Source: Plasmopara viticola (Eukaryota > Oomycota > Peronosporomycetes > Peronosporales > Peronosporaceae). From it: a stretch of 64,000 nucleotides of DNA. The translations under genes were made by a program, and so were the position numbers. Shown here piece by piece: positions 1 through 10,645 of the stretch. The stretch spans positions 186,001 to 250,000 of the forward strand of contig MBPM02000072.1 of NCBI GenBank assembly GCA_001695595.3. Reading direction: 5' to 3'. Below the pieces are notes generated by a model. That model had not been told where the DNA came from. It was given only the letters and a program-made list of their open reading frames with translations, and ran no database searches. Numbering within the stretch: the stretch's first letter is position 1; every line of letters begins with the position of its first letter.

Positions 1-137
1 TATTCGGTTTAAAGACACTCGACCAGGCTGGCAAGGTGCACTTCTTGTCAACAAACGGCGATCACTTGCGCTTTTCGGTCAACTTTTTGCTAAGTCTGGT
101 GGACAAGTATTTTCGCGTTGAACTATTAAGCAGCTGA
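1..137 (+). CDS. PPT1: Palmitoyl-protein thioesterase, C-terminal end (partial)
   Basis: An open frame enters from the left edge (frame starting at base 3) and stops at TGA 135-137, giving 44 residues. The peptide contains GLKTLDQAGKVHFL followed by GDHLRFS. This is the typical C-terminus of lysosomal palmitoyl-protein thioesterase 1, where the His of GDHL is the catalytic histidine of the Ser-Asp-His triad. The enzyme removes thioester-linked fatty acids from cysteines of proteins in lysosomes or vacuoles. The rest of the gene, including the nucleophilic serine, lies outside the window, so completeness cannot be judged. Identification rests on one short conserved block, but the match is specific. 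Confidence 0.8.
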   Translation, partial: FGLKTLDQAGKVHFLSTNGDHLRFSVNFLLSLVDKYFRVELLSS

Positions 138-495
138 TTAGGCGTCCAACTTCTGAGTCGGGAATAATTTAGCAGATCGTTTCTTGCAAAAAACCTATCC
201 TTTCCCTTTTCAGCGAATCAGAAGTACCCGATGCAAATACCGCCTGTAACGTGTTCTCCCTACCATATTCTAAAGCAAGCCCAACTCAGACACGAGGCAC
301 TTCAAGACAGCGCAGCGCACGCCGCCCTCTCGACCGATTGTTAATACACCACCAGACGTGATTTGATTGTGCGTCACTAATCAACCCTTTAAAATCGTCT
401 TACCGGCTATCGTCAAATAGTTCGAGTGTAGACTAAGTCCTCGAGTTCAGTCAGGCGATTAGTTTATACCATTGTTTACACCCCTGCATAACAAG

Positions 496-1438
496 ATGGC
501 ATCACAGGATCTAGTTGGGCGCCCATTAGTACCGTTCTTCGACGGCGACGATAACTTGAATGAATTGTTACAGTTGGGAGACAACGAGCGCGAGGAAATG
601 GACGTCGATGCGCGCGTTTGGGATAAAGAACTCGGCTACTTTGTGTACCCAGCAGATAGAGAAGAAGTTCATTCAGACACAATAGCGAACGTGAAATGTA
701 GAACTGAAAGTGGCAGCAAATTGTTGCTCACGCCTTCCATGATGTTATCCAGCAACGCACCAGATCTCTTTAGTTCAGTGGCTGCTGATGGGAATTCGGT
801 ACGAGCTAGCACAGGTATTTACCTTTGCAAAGCGGAGTCTTGTACAATTGCACTTTTTTGATAACTCTGATTCTTTTTGGTTCGCGTCAAATGCGATCTT
901 AGCCACAGATGATGCTTGCGCGCGCAGCAACTCAATCAAGCGGGGCTCGAGGCAAAAAAGTCGACCTATCGCGTCCGGGGTGCGACAGAAGGACAAAGAA
1001 GAAGGCGTAGCGGCATGTACATTAAACGCGGTACCTGTGTTGAAAAAAACGAAAAGCAAAGGTGGTGTATCAATCTGCACTGGCGTGGCTAGTAGGCAAC
1101 TGCCGATTGGCAAGCAACAGGAGCAATTGTCAGATTCGGGAAAATGGGCCTGGTCAGCGTTCCAGTCCTCACCTGATCCGACGGAGTTGCCAATACCGCC
1201 GTTTCTATCGGATTCACTGGAGGAAAGACTTTCCGTTGCGAAAGCATCGATATCCCGTCTCTTACCTACTTCACAGCCTTCTCAGCTCGCAAAGGTGCCA
1301 ATTGCGCCCCCACTTCCACCGGAACCACCTCTTTCCCAGCCTTCAAGACCTACAGTACCCCCGGAAGCCCTGCAAAAGTCTGTCGAGTTTTCGATGACCC
1401 AAGATTTGCGTAGAATGCTGAACATTGCTAAGGGTTGA
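496..1438 (+). CDS. PNRC-like proline-rich protein, candidate mRNA-decapping cofactor
   Basis: Two exons, 496-814 and 903-1438, join in phase to give 284 residues. The intron (815-902, GTATTT...CTTAG) is 88 nt; an acceptor at 908 would also keep frame. The start is ATG 496; an in-frame TTG further upstream was not used. The middle reads KWAWSAFQSSPDPTELPIPP, which matches the short linear motif of the PNRC/Edc family (aromatic patch, SPxPxxLPxPPF). That motif binds the EVH1 domain of Dcp1 and stimulates Dcp2 decapping. A proline-rich stretch follows, and the C-terminus (FSMTQDLRRMLNI) resembles the terminal LRxMLxI element of fungal relatives. The N-terminal half is acidic and unrecognised. 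No globular domain is visible. The role in mRNA turnover is inferred from the motif alone. Confidence 0.62.
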
Positions 1439-1669
1439 TTCGGAAATGTTAAATTTGGCCAGGCTTGAATACTCTAATAAATGTGGGCTAGGGTGCGATG
1501 TGATGAACAAAATAGCGACCGGATATCTGTGTAAAAAGAGGCTGGCTTTATATAGTTGATGAGATAAGTGACGTAAAATGGACTTGCGGTTTCATTTTGT
1601 ATCCACACACCCGTTGATTACGAAAAGCATTGGAGTTTCTATATATGTCAATGCACTCCAGAGAAGGTT

Positions 1670-1920
1670 GGGGTGACGCCCTCCTTCCAAGCGCGGGGGC
1701 TAAATGCTCGCGCGCTTCGGGCAGGTGCTCTCGGGCATCTGCAGGTCTTCAACGAGTCTCACCCTCGACGCGACGGTCTCCGGCACCAGGGCGCCACCTG
1801 GGCTCTTACCAAATCAGAGCTAAACAAAATAATGGAAGACCCTCACGACCTCGGTGCTGGTTGCACTGCCCGCCGAACGAGACCCGACGTATGCGGACAC
1901 CACTCTATGGCGTAGACTAG
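1670..1920. other. GC-rich block, possible transposon-derived fragment
   Basis: About 250 bp is clearly richer in G+C than the AT-rich DNA on either side. It stays open in two plus-strand frames (1630-1920 and 1673-1915), but neither translation shows a domain. A change of composition with random-looking open frames fits an LTR or other transposon remnant better than a gene. This is inference. Confidence 0.3.
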
Positions 1921-1965
1921 CCAGACTGAGCCTAGCACGTGTATAACTTGGCAACGCGATAACGT

Positions 1966-1995
1966 AATACAATACAATACAATACAATACAATAC
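1966..1995. repeat. (AATAC)6 microsatellite
   Basis: Six perfect copies of the pentamer AATAC in a row. Confidence 0.95.
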
Positions 1996-2003
1996 ATATG
2001 TCG

Positions 2004-2057
2004 ATGCAATGAACGTGGGTAAATTGTTTTCATTAACTTTAATGCAATGAACGTGGG
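2004..2057. repeat. 16-bp direct repeat pair
   Basis: ATGCAATGAACGTGGG occurs at 2004-2019 and again at 2042-2057, 38 bp apart, just after the microsatellite. It may be a small duplication or the duplicated target of a lost insertion. Confidence 0.85.
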
Positions 2058-4223
2058 CCTTGTTATAGTAGCTGGTGTTTGCAGCGTAGGATAGATTCTC
2101 GATGCAGAGCACCATCGCACAGTTGGCCATTCGGGCGGCAACGCTTCGGGATTAAAAACAGCACTTTCTAAGCAACGCTATTTATAGGTCTTCGAGCTGC
2201 GACGTGCTTGATGTCTACTTCAAATCTATGTTCGCAAACAAGTACGAGTACAGTGTCCTTGGTTGGTCAGCGTGATGCCCAAATATACGTCATTGGACTT
2301 ATCGCCGACTTCGTTGAGCCTCAGCCAAAGCTGTCCAGCATGTTTGAATCGAATAAAACGAACGCTACCGACTGTAGGTCACGGCATAAGAAAATGGGGT
2401 CGCGACAAGTGTACATTAAATTCAATATAAAGAAATTTGTTTATATGGAGCCGCTGCATTTGGAACTGATCGTAAAAATGATGCGTAGGCTTCGATGCAA
2501 TAATGTGAATTTGGACACGAGACGTATAGGCTCCAATGCCGTGAGGTGACGAAAAGTATCGCTGAGCGAAATATTTTGAGCGGGGGTTCAATTAATAAGA
2601 TTTATTGCGTCAAATACGGATTCATCGAATTCATCTTAGCACGCTGCCAATTTTCGTAGATGTCGATTTTAACTTCACGACCAAGGAGGCACATTCGTTT
2701 TGTCGAAATTGGGAAAAATGCACCTACCAAGCTAGATATGACAAATGCCACGAGTAACTCGCGCTGCTTGCGAATATAAAAATGTTATATTCCATCAATT
2801 TACAGTCCGAGATGATCAAATTGATGCGTGACCATTTTTGTCGATCGGGCTTCCGATAAACAATTTAGCATTGATCGCGCCAAAAAAGAAAGGCAGCTTA
2901 GAAAGTCACCTTACTTTTTCAGCTTGCTTTCCTAGAGTGCATTTATATAATTTTTAGATTCTATTGCTCCTTCATTGCGCATTGCCTCATTAGGTACTTC
3001 TATTCACCGCTCGAACTGAAATTGATAGTTTTGGCAAATGTGCGATCTAAATACACAACAAGGGTAGATCACAAATATTCGGCGCTCCGCCTAGCGCATA
3101 AGACTTGCTAATTTTTATGAGCCTGAAAAAGTGGCTGCTTTTGCAGCCCTTCCTCTTCGTATTAGCTAAAAATCGTCGTGGCTTTCAAGCTTTACGAGCA
3201 AAGTCTATGCTTGAGGGCTCAAGCAGCACAGGAATTTGTATCTCCAGTGGTAGCTAGTGTAAGCCGATGAAGCTGATTTTATTTTGTGGAAAACAGCTTT
3301 CGTGTTGAATACAAGCTGTCAAACCCAACGTGCTTGCCGACACTATTTGTGCAGAATTGGCCCACATTGGTGGTGTCAAGAGGCTGTTTGGTGAACAGAT
3401 TCGTCAGCATGTGAGACAAGACAGGCATGGATCTCGTGGTCTTGCTTAGTGTAGCCATTGTAGCGCAAATTTTGTTCCCGGCAGCAATTAAGTTCAAAGG
3501 GACTAGACCGGAGTCGTTTGGCTGACTGGCTTTCTCTGTAGGCAAAAAAGGGCCCATTCACGACACTATAAAGCGAGCATGTTTGCATTTGCAGCTGTAC
3601 TTCACTTGTCGGTGCCTGTACTCGAAAGCGCTGAGAGCGACGTGGGCTTTCTCTCATACATTACGTGAGATTAGTCACCGTGACTTTGGTGGTATAAGGT
3701 CACGCTGATCATGTAGCTTTCTTTAAAATTTTAAATTGAGAAATTTTTATTCTCTTTTAAGTAAAGACACTGACTGAGCTTGGACCCCATAGTAGATGCC
3801 AACGCTGGAAGAGCCGAAAGCTGTAGACCCTGAGCCCGAGAGCATAGACTTAACGCTTGAATGCCATTCAAGCGCAAAAGGGAGCAATCCAGGACAATAA
3901 TTTAATGTTGGTGAACAACAGCTCACTACTTCTGGTTCATTAGATATCATACACTGCGATCTAAAAATTAAATTAGGTCGCACCAGTTATAAGCGACAGT
4001 TTAATGATGGAAGAATTGTTTTTATCAATAACTATAATCGTTATGTATACCGGTATAAATACCGATAAAACCGACCATCTGTCCCGAAGTTTCAATTTCG
4101 ACGTGTTCAACTTGAACACCGCAATTGACAGCCATGCGTCAGTCTCCGCCTTTCTAATTTTTGGCAAATACCCGGCACCTAGATCTTTGTCTATTAGCCA
4201 ATCGTGCACCTTGATCCCCTGAG

Positions 4224-4250
4224 TCATTTCTTGTAGTCGTTTTCATTTCC
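4224..4250 (+). promoter_or_regulatory. Oomycete-type core promoter of isocitrate lyase
   Basis: TCATTTC at 4224-4230 followed by TTTCATTTCC at 4241-4250 fits the oomycete initiator plus flanking promoter region (a TCATTYY-type Inr followed by a CAWTTT-like element). It lies about 70 nt upstream of the ATG at 4299. Confidence 0.6.
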
Positions 4251-4298
4251 AATCTACCGCCTCCTACCACCGCAGACCTGCTTTGTCTTTCAGCACTA

Positions 4299-5912
4299 AT
4301 GAGCGCTCCGTACGTCCGTATCAGCCAGATCGCCAGCCACTTAAGTTCGCATGATCCACGTGCCGAAGAAAATGAGTTTGCGCAGCGTGTGAAGCAGACC
4401 GAGTCTTTCTTGCGGGATGAGCGGTTTCAGTATGTCAAGCGCCCCTACGGCGCCGAGGACGTGGTCAAGCTTCAGGGCACGATTCCTGCTTCGAGTGCCG
4501 GTGTCGCCATGTCGCGTAAGCTGTACAAGATGCTTCGCGAGCTACAAGACGCTAAGAAGACGAGCCACACATTTGGTGCGCTGGATACGATTCAGGTGAC
4601 ACAGATGGCCAAGCACTTGACGTCTGTCTACGTGAGCGGCTGGCAGTCATCATCAACGGCTTCTACGTCCAACGAGCCTGGACCGGATGTGGCCGACTAC
4701 CCCATGGACACAGTACCTAACAAGGTTGACCAGCTCTTTCGCGCTCAACTCTTTCACGACCGCAAACAGTATGAGGCCCGTCGCCGCATGACCGCCGACG
4801 AGCGCGCCCGTGTCCCGCCAACCGACTTTATGCGACCGATCATTGCTGACGCTGATACTGGGCACGGGGGCTTGACAGCTGTCATGAAGCTGACGAAAAT
4901 GTTTATCGAGCGCGGTGCCGCGGGCATTCACCTCGAAGATCAGAAACCTGGTACGAAAAAATGCGGCCACATGGGCGGCAAGGTGCTTGTCTCTGTACAA
5001 GAGCATATTCAGCGTCTGATCGCTGCACGTCTGCAAGCTGACATTATGGGAAGTCCACTAGTGATTGTGGCCCGAACGGATGCTGAGGCTGCGACTTTGT
5101 TGGACAATAACATTGATCCGCGCGATCATCCGTTTATTATTGGCGCCACTAAGCTCAATGTGGAATCGTATATCGATGCTACCCACGCTGGGCGTGAAAG
5201 CGACTGGGACAAGCGTGCACACGCCATGACGTACCCGGAAGCGGTTCGTGAGGCTTTGAAAAAGTTGGGGCACTCGAATTATCTGGCCAAGTGGAACGCC
5301 CAGTGCTTGGAGCTTAGTCTGCCTAAGCTACAGGCTCTGGCGAAGTCTTTTGGCGTCAACATTGCCTTTGATTGGGACGTTGCTCGTACGGTCGAGGGCT
5401 ATTATCGCGTGCGTGGTGGCGTAGAGTACTGCATTGCTCGTGGCCGTGCTTATGGCGAGTATGCTGATTTGATCTGGATGGAGACGGCCAAGCCCGGTGT
5501 GCCCCTTGCGCGCACGTTTGCTGACGGTGTCAAGGCTAAAATTCCTCACCAAATGCTGGCGTACAACCTGTCGCCGTCCTTTAATTGGGATGCCGCAGGC
5601 ATGTCTGATACGGAGATTGAGACTTTTGTGACCGATCTTGCGCGCCTGGGCTTCTGCTGGATGTTTATCACGCTGGCGGGCTTTCACAGTGACTCCCTGG
5701 GCATTACGCGCTTTGCGCGTGACTACGCTAAGCGCGGCATGCTCGCGTACGTGGAGGGTGTGCAGCGTGCTGAGCGCAATGAGGGCGTAGAGACGCTTAA
5801 ACATCAGGGCTGGTCGGGCACGGAGCTTGTCGACGCTATGCAAAACATTATTACAGGCGGACTGTCGTCGACAAAAACGATGGGCCACGGGGTGACGGAG
5901 TCTCAGTTTTAA
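4299..5912 (+). CDS. ICL1: Isocitrate lyase
   Basis: A single uninterrupted frame of 537 residues, a normal length for the fungal/oomycete form. Isocitrate lyase cleaves isocitrate to glyoxylate and succinate, the first glyoxylate-bypass step, letting cells grow on fatty acids or acetate; in oomycetes it is expected during spore germination, when lipid stores are used. The active-site signature [10 protein letters not shown] is present with the catalytic Cys at about residue 222. The metal and substrate loop DADTGHGG (about 185-192) and HLEDQ precede it. The protein ends in GHGVTESQF, the C-terminal type seen in E. coli AceA, and lacks an obvious SKL-type peroxisome signal. A plausible initiator lies 70 nt upstream. 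Codon use is even and the frame is clean, so this is a functional gene. Confidence 0.97.
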   Translation: MSAPYVRISQIASHLSSHDPRAEENEFAQRVKQTESFLRDERFQYVKRPYGAEDVVKLQGTIPASSAGVAMSRKLYKMLRELQDAKKTSHTFGALDTIQVTQMAKHLTSVYVSGWQSSSTASTSNEPGPDVADYPMDTVPNKVDQLFRAQLFHDRKQYEARRRMTADERARVPPTDFMRPIIADADTGHGGLTAVMKLTKMFIERGAAGIHLEDQKPGTKKCGHMGGKVLVSVQEHIQRLIAARLQADIMGSPLVIVARTDAEAATLLDNNIDPRDHPFIIGATKLNVESYIDATHAGRESDWDKRAHAMTYPEAVREALKKLGHSNYLAKWNAQCLELSLPKLQALAKSFGVNIAFDWDVARTVEGYYRVRGGVEYCIARGRAYGEYADLIWMETAKPGVPLARTFADGVKAKIPHQMLAYNLSPSFNWDAAGMSDTEIETFVTDLARLGFCWMFITLAGFHSDSLGITRFARDYAKRGMLAYVEGVQRAERNEGVETLKHQGWSGTELVDAMQNIITGGLSSTKTMGHGVTESQF

Positions 5913-7129
5913 GCCAGCTGCCACGAAGATTGCAGCTACATTCTGACTGCGGTTATTTTCCATGCGTGTGAATATACATCGAGTAACGCGAACGCTTTAG
6001 CAAGAAAATGGAGGCAGAGCTTGGTGCAGAAGCTTACTAATTCATCTTAACTTTTTTAATAATATGAAAGGAGTATAATCCTAATATTGCTGCAAATTCT
6101 CGACTTTCTAGAGTGGTTGAGGTGAAAAAGTACCTAAATTTTGGACTGTAATGACTCGAGCCACTTCACACTATTGGGTGTGGGGTAGTTATGTGAGCTA
6201 GACGCTCCACTGGCACACTTTCGTGTGTGATTGTTCGTCCACTTTAGCGTCGATTGGCACTGCGACTGCGCGGGATACTGTTAGCTACTAGACCTGTGTT
6301 AGGCACCAACTTTGTTACACTATTGAACTCGAAATGGTTGTGGGGGCTGGGACGCCCCCCCATAAATAGCTGCCGTTTTCTAGTCGAATACATACGTTCT
6401 CGCAACTGTGGCGCAACACGTTTGTAGGTAATTTAATAATGCTAACTTTTTAATCTGAAGCAGCTATTTTTTTCTATCCCTTTCGGCCATTTTATCCAAC
6501 TTGTTTCCTGACTTCGACACAGTATTAAACTTGCTGATAAAATCAAACCGCTCAACTGTTCCTTCTTTATCAAGCCTGGAGCCGCAATGCGGTGGCGCTT
6601 ACGAATCGCGTGAGCTAGCTTATGTGTTCACGTAAAAGCGTGTAGCCTATTAAGGAATTCACGGTAAAGCTCAATGCAAACGCAGCGAACGAGATCAACA
6701 CATTAGCGTATCAACGCTCACACTGCGCATCATGTCATCATCAACGTCGTCCACATTTTTTGCCTGAGTATCGGTCTGACAATGGTCCGCCATGGAAATA
6801 TTCAGCTTATTGCCGAGCACATTACAACACACTTCCGAAATGATTCAACTAAGTAAGAATATCGGGCCAAGGCAACTGACTCTAAGAGTCCTAGAAGTCC
6901 CTGGTATTGAAAGGCACAATTGAAATGTGGCGCTCCTGTTTTGACATCATTGACCATTTCCGGGACAGCCGATTTTTATCAATCACTATATTGCCGAGTC
7001 CTTCAGCAGACCAGACAAGACTTCGGCACATTTGTCAATGGTGCGGCCGTATTTAGCGGAGTCACACTTACGCTTATATGGGCAGACTTACTTGTACAAC
7101 ATTTGGTCACTATTTGCAAGTAAAATTAA
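5913..7129. other. Intergenic region, 1.2 kb
   Basis: AT-rich DNA with no supportable gene. A short SINE-like fragment lies near 6195-6250. A G-rich/C-rich patch near 6335-6362 resembles the G-run of the same SINE family in the opposite orientation, but is too short to call. Confidence 0.6.
6195..6250 (-). mobile_element. Short fragment of the local tRNA-derived SINE family
   Basis: On the minus strand about 36 bases around CTAAAGTGGACGA and CAATCACAC align with the body of the full-length SINE at 35173-35495, with a few substitutions. Flanks do not align clearly, so this is a decayed or truncated copy. Confidence 0.4.
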
Positions 7130-8160
7130 TTCATACGTCTTCTCTCGATTAAGGAATTTGCTAAGCGGTGTATCGTTAGCCAAGAATTTTGTAAGGGTCT
7201 TGAAATCTCACTTCAGCAGAAAAACGCACATGTGGCCTTAAAATGTAAGAGGTAAGGCATATATTTCGTAATTAGATGTGGTGTATGATCCATGACGTCG
7301 ACGAATGATCTAGCACCAAGCAGCAGAATTTTTAATCTGACGAAAGTATACTGTATCGACAGCACCTCTTTGTGTTTAGACAGGAATTTTATTCCTGCAA
7401 AACTGGAATTGTTGTATTCTAAAGCGTTCGCTCAATTTCGCCCCATGGCGTCATCCTGCGTCAGTGCGATACCAATGGCAAACTTTGATGCATCACAGAC
7501 AGCACTAATCGGTCATTTTGGGACCAACAATATTATTATAAAACGCCTCTCGGGGTTGAAAATTCGATCCCATTCTATGCAGGGTTGGACAATAACCTAT
7601 TCACCCTTGCGTAGCTCGAAATACACTTGTTTGGGTAGTTGGTCAGGCCAAGGCATTTCTTCGTTCTTCTATCTTTATAAATTCGGCCGATCCACAATGA
7701 GAAAAACCTTAGAATGTTTAATTTGACGATACCATACTGCATCGCAAGCATCTCTTCGTGATTCGACCGAAAAGTTCTTCTTGCAAAGATGAAGCTGTTG
7801 ATATTCCAACGCGCTCGCTTAATTTTGCCCCTTGGCATCTTCCTGCATCAGTGCGGTATCAATGGCAATCTGACGGATCACAGACAACATTAAACGGTCA
7901 TTTTGGATCCAACAAGAGGAGCTTGAAAATTTGCCGTCGACCGTATCCACAATGGCGTCTATATTTAACTTTTCTTGAATTCATCAAACGCGTCTCAGTG
8001 TTGAGTTTCCAATCACATCCTATGAAAAATTGGACAATGATCTAGCCATTTCTGCATAGCTTGCACTATATTTGCTTGAGTAATTGGTCAGGCTAAGGAC
8101 TTTTCAAGTCCTCCCAGCTTAATGCAAATTCGGCCGATCTACGATGGCATTGATCTTAGC
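7130..8160 (-). mobile_element. Two tandem degraded Ty3/gypsy reverse transcriptase-RNase H fragments
   Basis: Two diverged copies of about 430 bp lie head to tail (roughly 7717-8160 upstream on the minus strand, and 7130-7716). In broken frames each shows the end of a gypsy RT, with a motif like LGLTNYxxKxxSSYA, followed by the RNase H start (xPKxPISAVCDASKFAIGIA in the lower copy) and HEEMLAMQYGIVKLxI or HKEVLSIQYTFVRL. These correspond to the oomycete gypsy motifs LGLANYLHKY, VCDASDFAIG and HDKELLAMKYAL. The lower copy continues into a LLGARSFV...DHTPHL stretch and a decayed LADALSRR-like end. Stops and frameshifts are frequent, so the fragments are dead. The plus-strand open frames here are shadows. 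Confidence 0.75.
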
Positions 8161-10343
8161 GAGATGTACTTAGGAGGCATGCTTTATCGCAAAAACAAGG
8201 ATTAAAAAAGCGCTTATTTTCATTCGAAAAACTTTGTTCGTGCGCATAAACTCCAGCACTAAGGCATTAGGTTCTTCGTAATCTTCCATCCCCTGTTTAC
8301 ACAATAGTGGACATAAATAGCATAGTAAGTGTACCCTGAAGGCCTAGACAGTTGCGTCACCTGACGAGTATTCGTCGCAAAAGCAATCAAGCCTTGTGCT
8401 GATCGCAGTCGTTGGTATGTCATTACATGTATAAAGAGATAAAATACCCGTCGACCAACACGAGTGCTCTTTACATCGCATCCCGCCAATTTATTTGCAA
8501 CAAATTATTTTGAAGGTTATGTGTCTATCCCAGAATAGTGACCTCATCTAGCATATCGCGAGAAGCTCCATAAAGCGGAATGCCGTAGGCGGGTCCTGCG
8601 AATTTACATCTTGGTGGTTTTTTCTTAGGAATATAATAAGGCTATGCAAGACCAAACAATGTTCCAAGCTTACAAAGTCGATCTATATACGTGAATGTTC
8701 TAAGTTGATCCAGTCGCTAAGCGATCAGTGACAGTATCACATTTGTGTGCTCGCAAATCCTTCGCATATGACGGACTCGCTTCGACAGAGAAGCATCAGG
8801 CTAAATTGCCTGAGGCCCATGAGTCCACGAGGACAGACCGAAGAAGTAAAGATTCTCCTCCTGGTTGCCTCAACCGCTAGTATGTTATGGCATGGATATA
8901 CGAAGTCTTTAGAGTCAATCTCACTCGACCCTAAATATCTTCCAGAGCTTCGCTTTTTACCAGAACCCGCTCCACGCCCATCATATGCTGATGTTCTTCC
9001 GCAGTATACCAGACGGCAGGTTTAAATCAGTGAGCGATACTTACCGGTCAAATTGCCACATTGATTTGTGGCAAAGATGGCTTAAAGCTAATGTGATACA
9101 GTCGAAGCCCTTCTAACGGGGCATAGAGTGGCATGATGATGTCTGAGCAATACTCATAAATGGCGATACTTGCCGCATCTCTCAAAAGATGTCGTTGGCT
9201 TTCAACGTGCCGCCTAGAAAGTAAGCTCGGTGGTCAACGCCACTCACAAGGCCTTCTTTGTAAAAAATCAGGTGCACGTGGAAGACCTCCTTTTGGGCCA
9301 CACCCAAGCACAGGCCTTGATAAAGACACTCTTTTCGGGCCACACCTGAGCACAGTCTTCAATAAAAACACTTTGTTTGAAAAAGAGTTATCGGTCACTC
9401 GGCAAGCAGAGCTTGTGAGCGTTGCACAAAGTTTAATTTTACTCGGCGATTTGCAAGAAAGCGGTTCGAGGTGGTCAGAGCTGACCTCGTTTACTCTGTA
9501 CACAGCAAGGCAAACGCTGTAATCGCTTAGCGTTCTCTGACCCAAAGCACGGAATTTCCCCCTTCCTTTTTTAATTGTTCCCATCGCTTCCGTGAGTAGC
9601 TTCTGTTTGTCAGGATATCTCTTTAAAACTTAATCTTCATCGAAGCAGACGCCGATTACATCCTCTGTTGGCGATGGTCCAACAGGTTTTTATGGATGGG
9701 TGACGCACACGAGCTGCTGCAGGTCATGTGCAGTAAATGTTACAGCTTGCAGAAGTGTCATATAGTTTAGACTGTCTGGTATGCCCTGATACAAATGAGT
9801 ATATAGCTCCATTTTCTGAAAAGATCGGCCTTAGCGACCTTGTTGTAGGTTGGCAACGAGTGCTACAGGGGGCAGTAAAGGTATCGTACTAATTTTCTTT
9901 GAGAATGCTCGAGATCAGATTTTTAGCCTCTTATTCTATGCTTGATAAGATTTGTTGAGTCGCAAACCGCTATCTCGAAAAACACGAAGCGATAGTAGAA
10001 AATTATTCAGATATGCATTAGACCGTGTAACTTTTAGCTAACTCTTCCTTTCTTTATTGAAAAAGAAGGTACGGAAATGCCCCTAAACATCCTGAAGCCT
10101 TCTTGCGATATTCCAAGCAGACAGTTTATATACGTAGGCTTAAATTTGCGAAGTGCTACCAATTATGATGGGTTCATACATCAACTTTTACAGAGAAGGC
10201 GAGCAGGAAGAAGTTTAATCGTAATGACGCTTCCATTCGCGCTATTAAATAATATGAATATCCCCTCGCTTTACGGGCTTATTGCTTTTGCAGCTACCAA
10301 GAAGGTGAAACGCGTCACGGCATTTGTGCTCTATAAGAAAAAA
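8161..10343. other. Intergenic region, 2.2 kb
   Basis: Nothing supportable as a gene. A minus-strand frame at 8259-8489 loosely resembles a retrotransposon integrase core but is too weak to call. Plus-strand frames at 8747-9025 and 9160-9522 carry no recognised motif; the second contains the 41-bp tandem duplication listed below. Confidence 0.55.
9291..9371. repeat. Tandem duplication of about 41 bp, two copies
   Basis: The unit TTTT(C)GGGCCACACC...GCACAG...AATAAA/GATAAA...ACAC occurs at 9291-9329 and again at 9332-9371 with about seven differences, indicating an old local duplication. Confidence 0.75.
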
Positions 10344-10645
10344 ACACCCCCATGTAGCTGCAGTGGTTAGTAGCTTGGCATGAGACCGGGAGGTGCCTTG
10401 TCCGGTACTTTCAAGATCCGAATTAAGACATTAAAAGAAAAGCCGTTGAAGTGAACGAGCTACCAACTCTAAGAAGTGCTAATCAGCACCCGAAATGTGT
10501 GCGTGAAAGCTGAGCGGGATGAATGTCCACCGATCGAAAAAGCCTTGTAGATACGGAGCCCTACCTAGAAATGGGTCGAAAAGCAGCCATCATCTCGCTA
10601 TGGAAACAGGATAGTCTTAGCAAGTGGCTTTCGTAAGCATTAAGC
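10344..10645 (+). mobile_element. Full-length, diverged tRNA-derived SINE
   Basis: About 300 bp aligns over its whole length with the younger SINE at 35173-35495. The tRNA-like head has an A-box-like TAGCTGCAGTGG and a decayed B box (TTGTCCGGTAC). ACCGGGAGGT and AAGATCCGAATTAAG are shared between them and just after. The body shares AAGTGxACGAGC, GATCGAAAAAGCC and ATGGGTCG, and the 3' end shares TAGTCxTAGC and GTGGxTTxCG. A box and B box form the internal RNA polymerase III promoter in such elements. Mobility depends on the reverse transcriptase of an unlinked LINE. Substitutions throughout mark it as an old, inactive copy; no clear target-site duplication was seen. Confidence 0.75.

Larger units (their letters stand above)
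1439..4223. other. Intergenic region, 2.8 kb
   Basis: No convincing gene. AATAAA near 1477 may be the poly(A) signal of the upstream gene. The stretch holds a GC-rich block (about 1670-1920), a pentanucleotide microsatellite and a 16-bp direct repeat, listed separately. Open frames at 2208-2549 and around 3280-3660 show no recognisable motif and use codons unlike the neighbouring genes. Confidence 0.6.

Noticed and set aside
7292..8045. Two plus-strand protein genes
   Set aside because: They are antisense shadows of the tandem gypsy RT/RNase H relics.
8259..8489. Copia-type integrase fragment on the minus strand
   Set aside because: Only a loose resemblance (xVFYLFIxxMT) and no HHCC or DDE context; not enough to call.
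8747..9025. Plus-strand gene with a Pro-rich end
   Set aside because: No motif, no initiator and codon use unlike neighbours.
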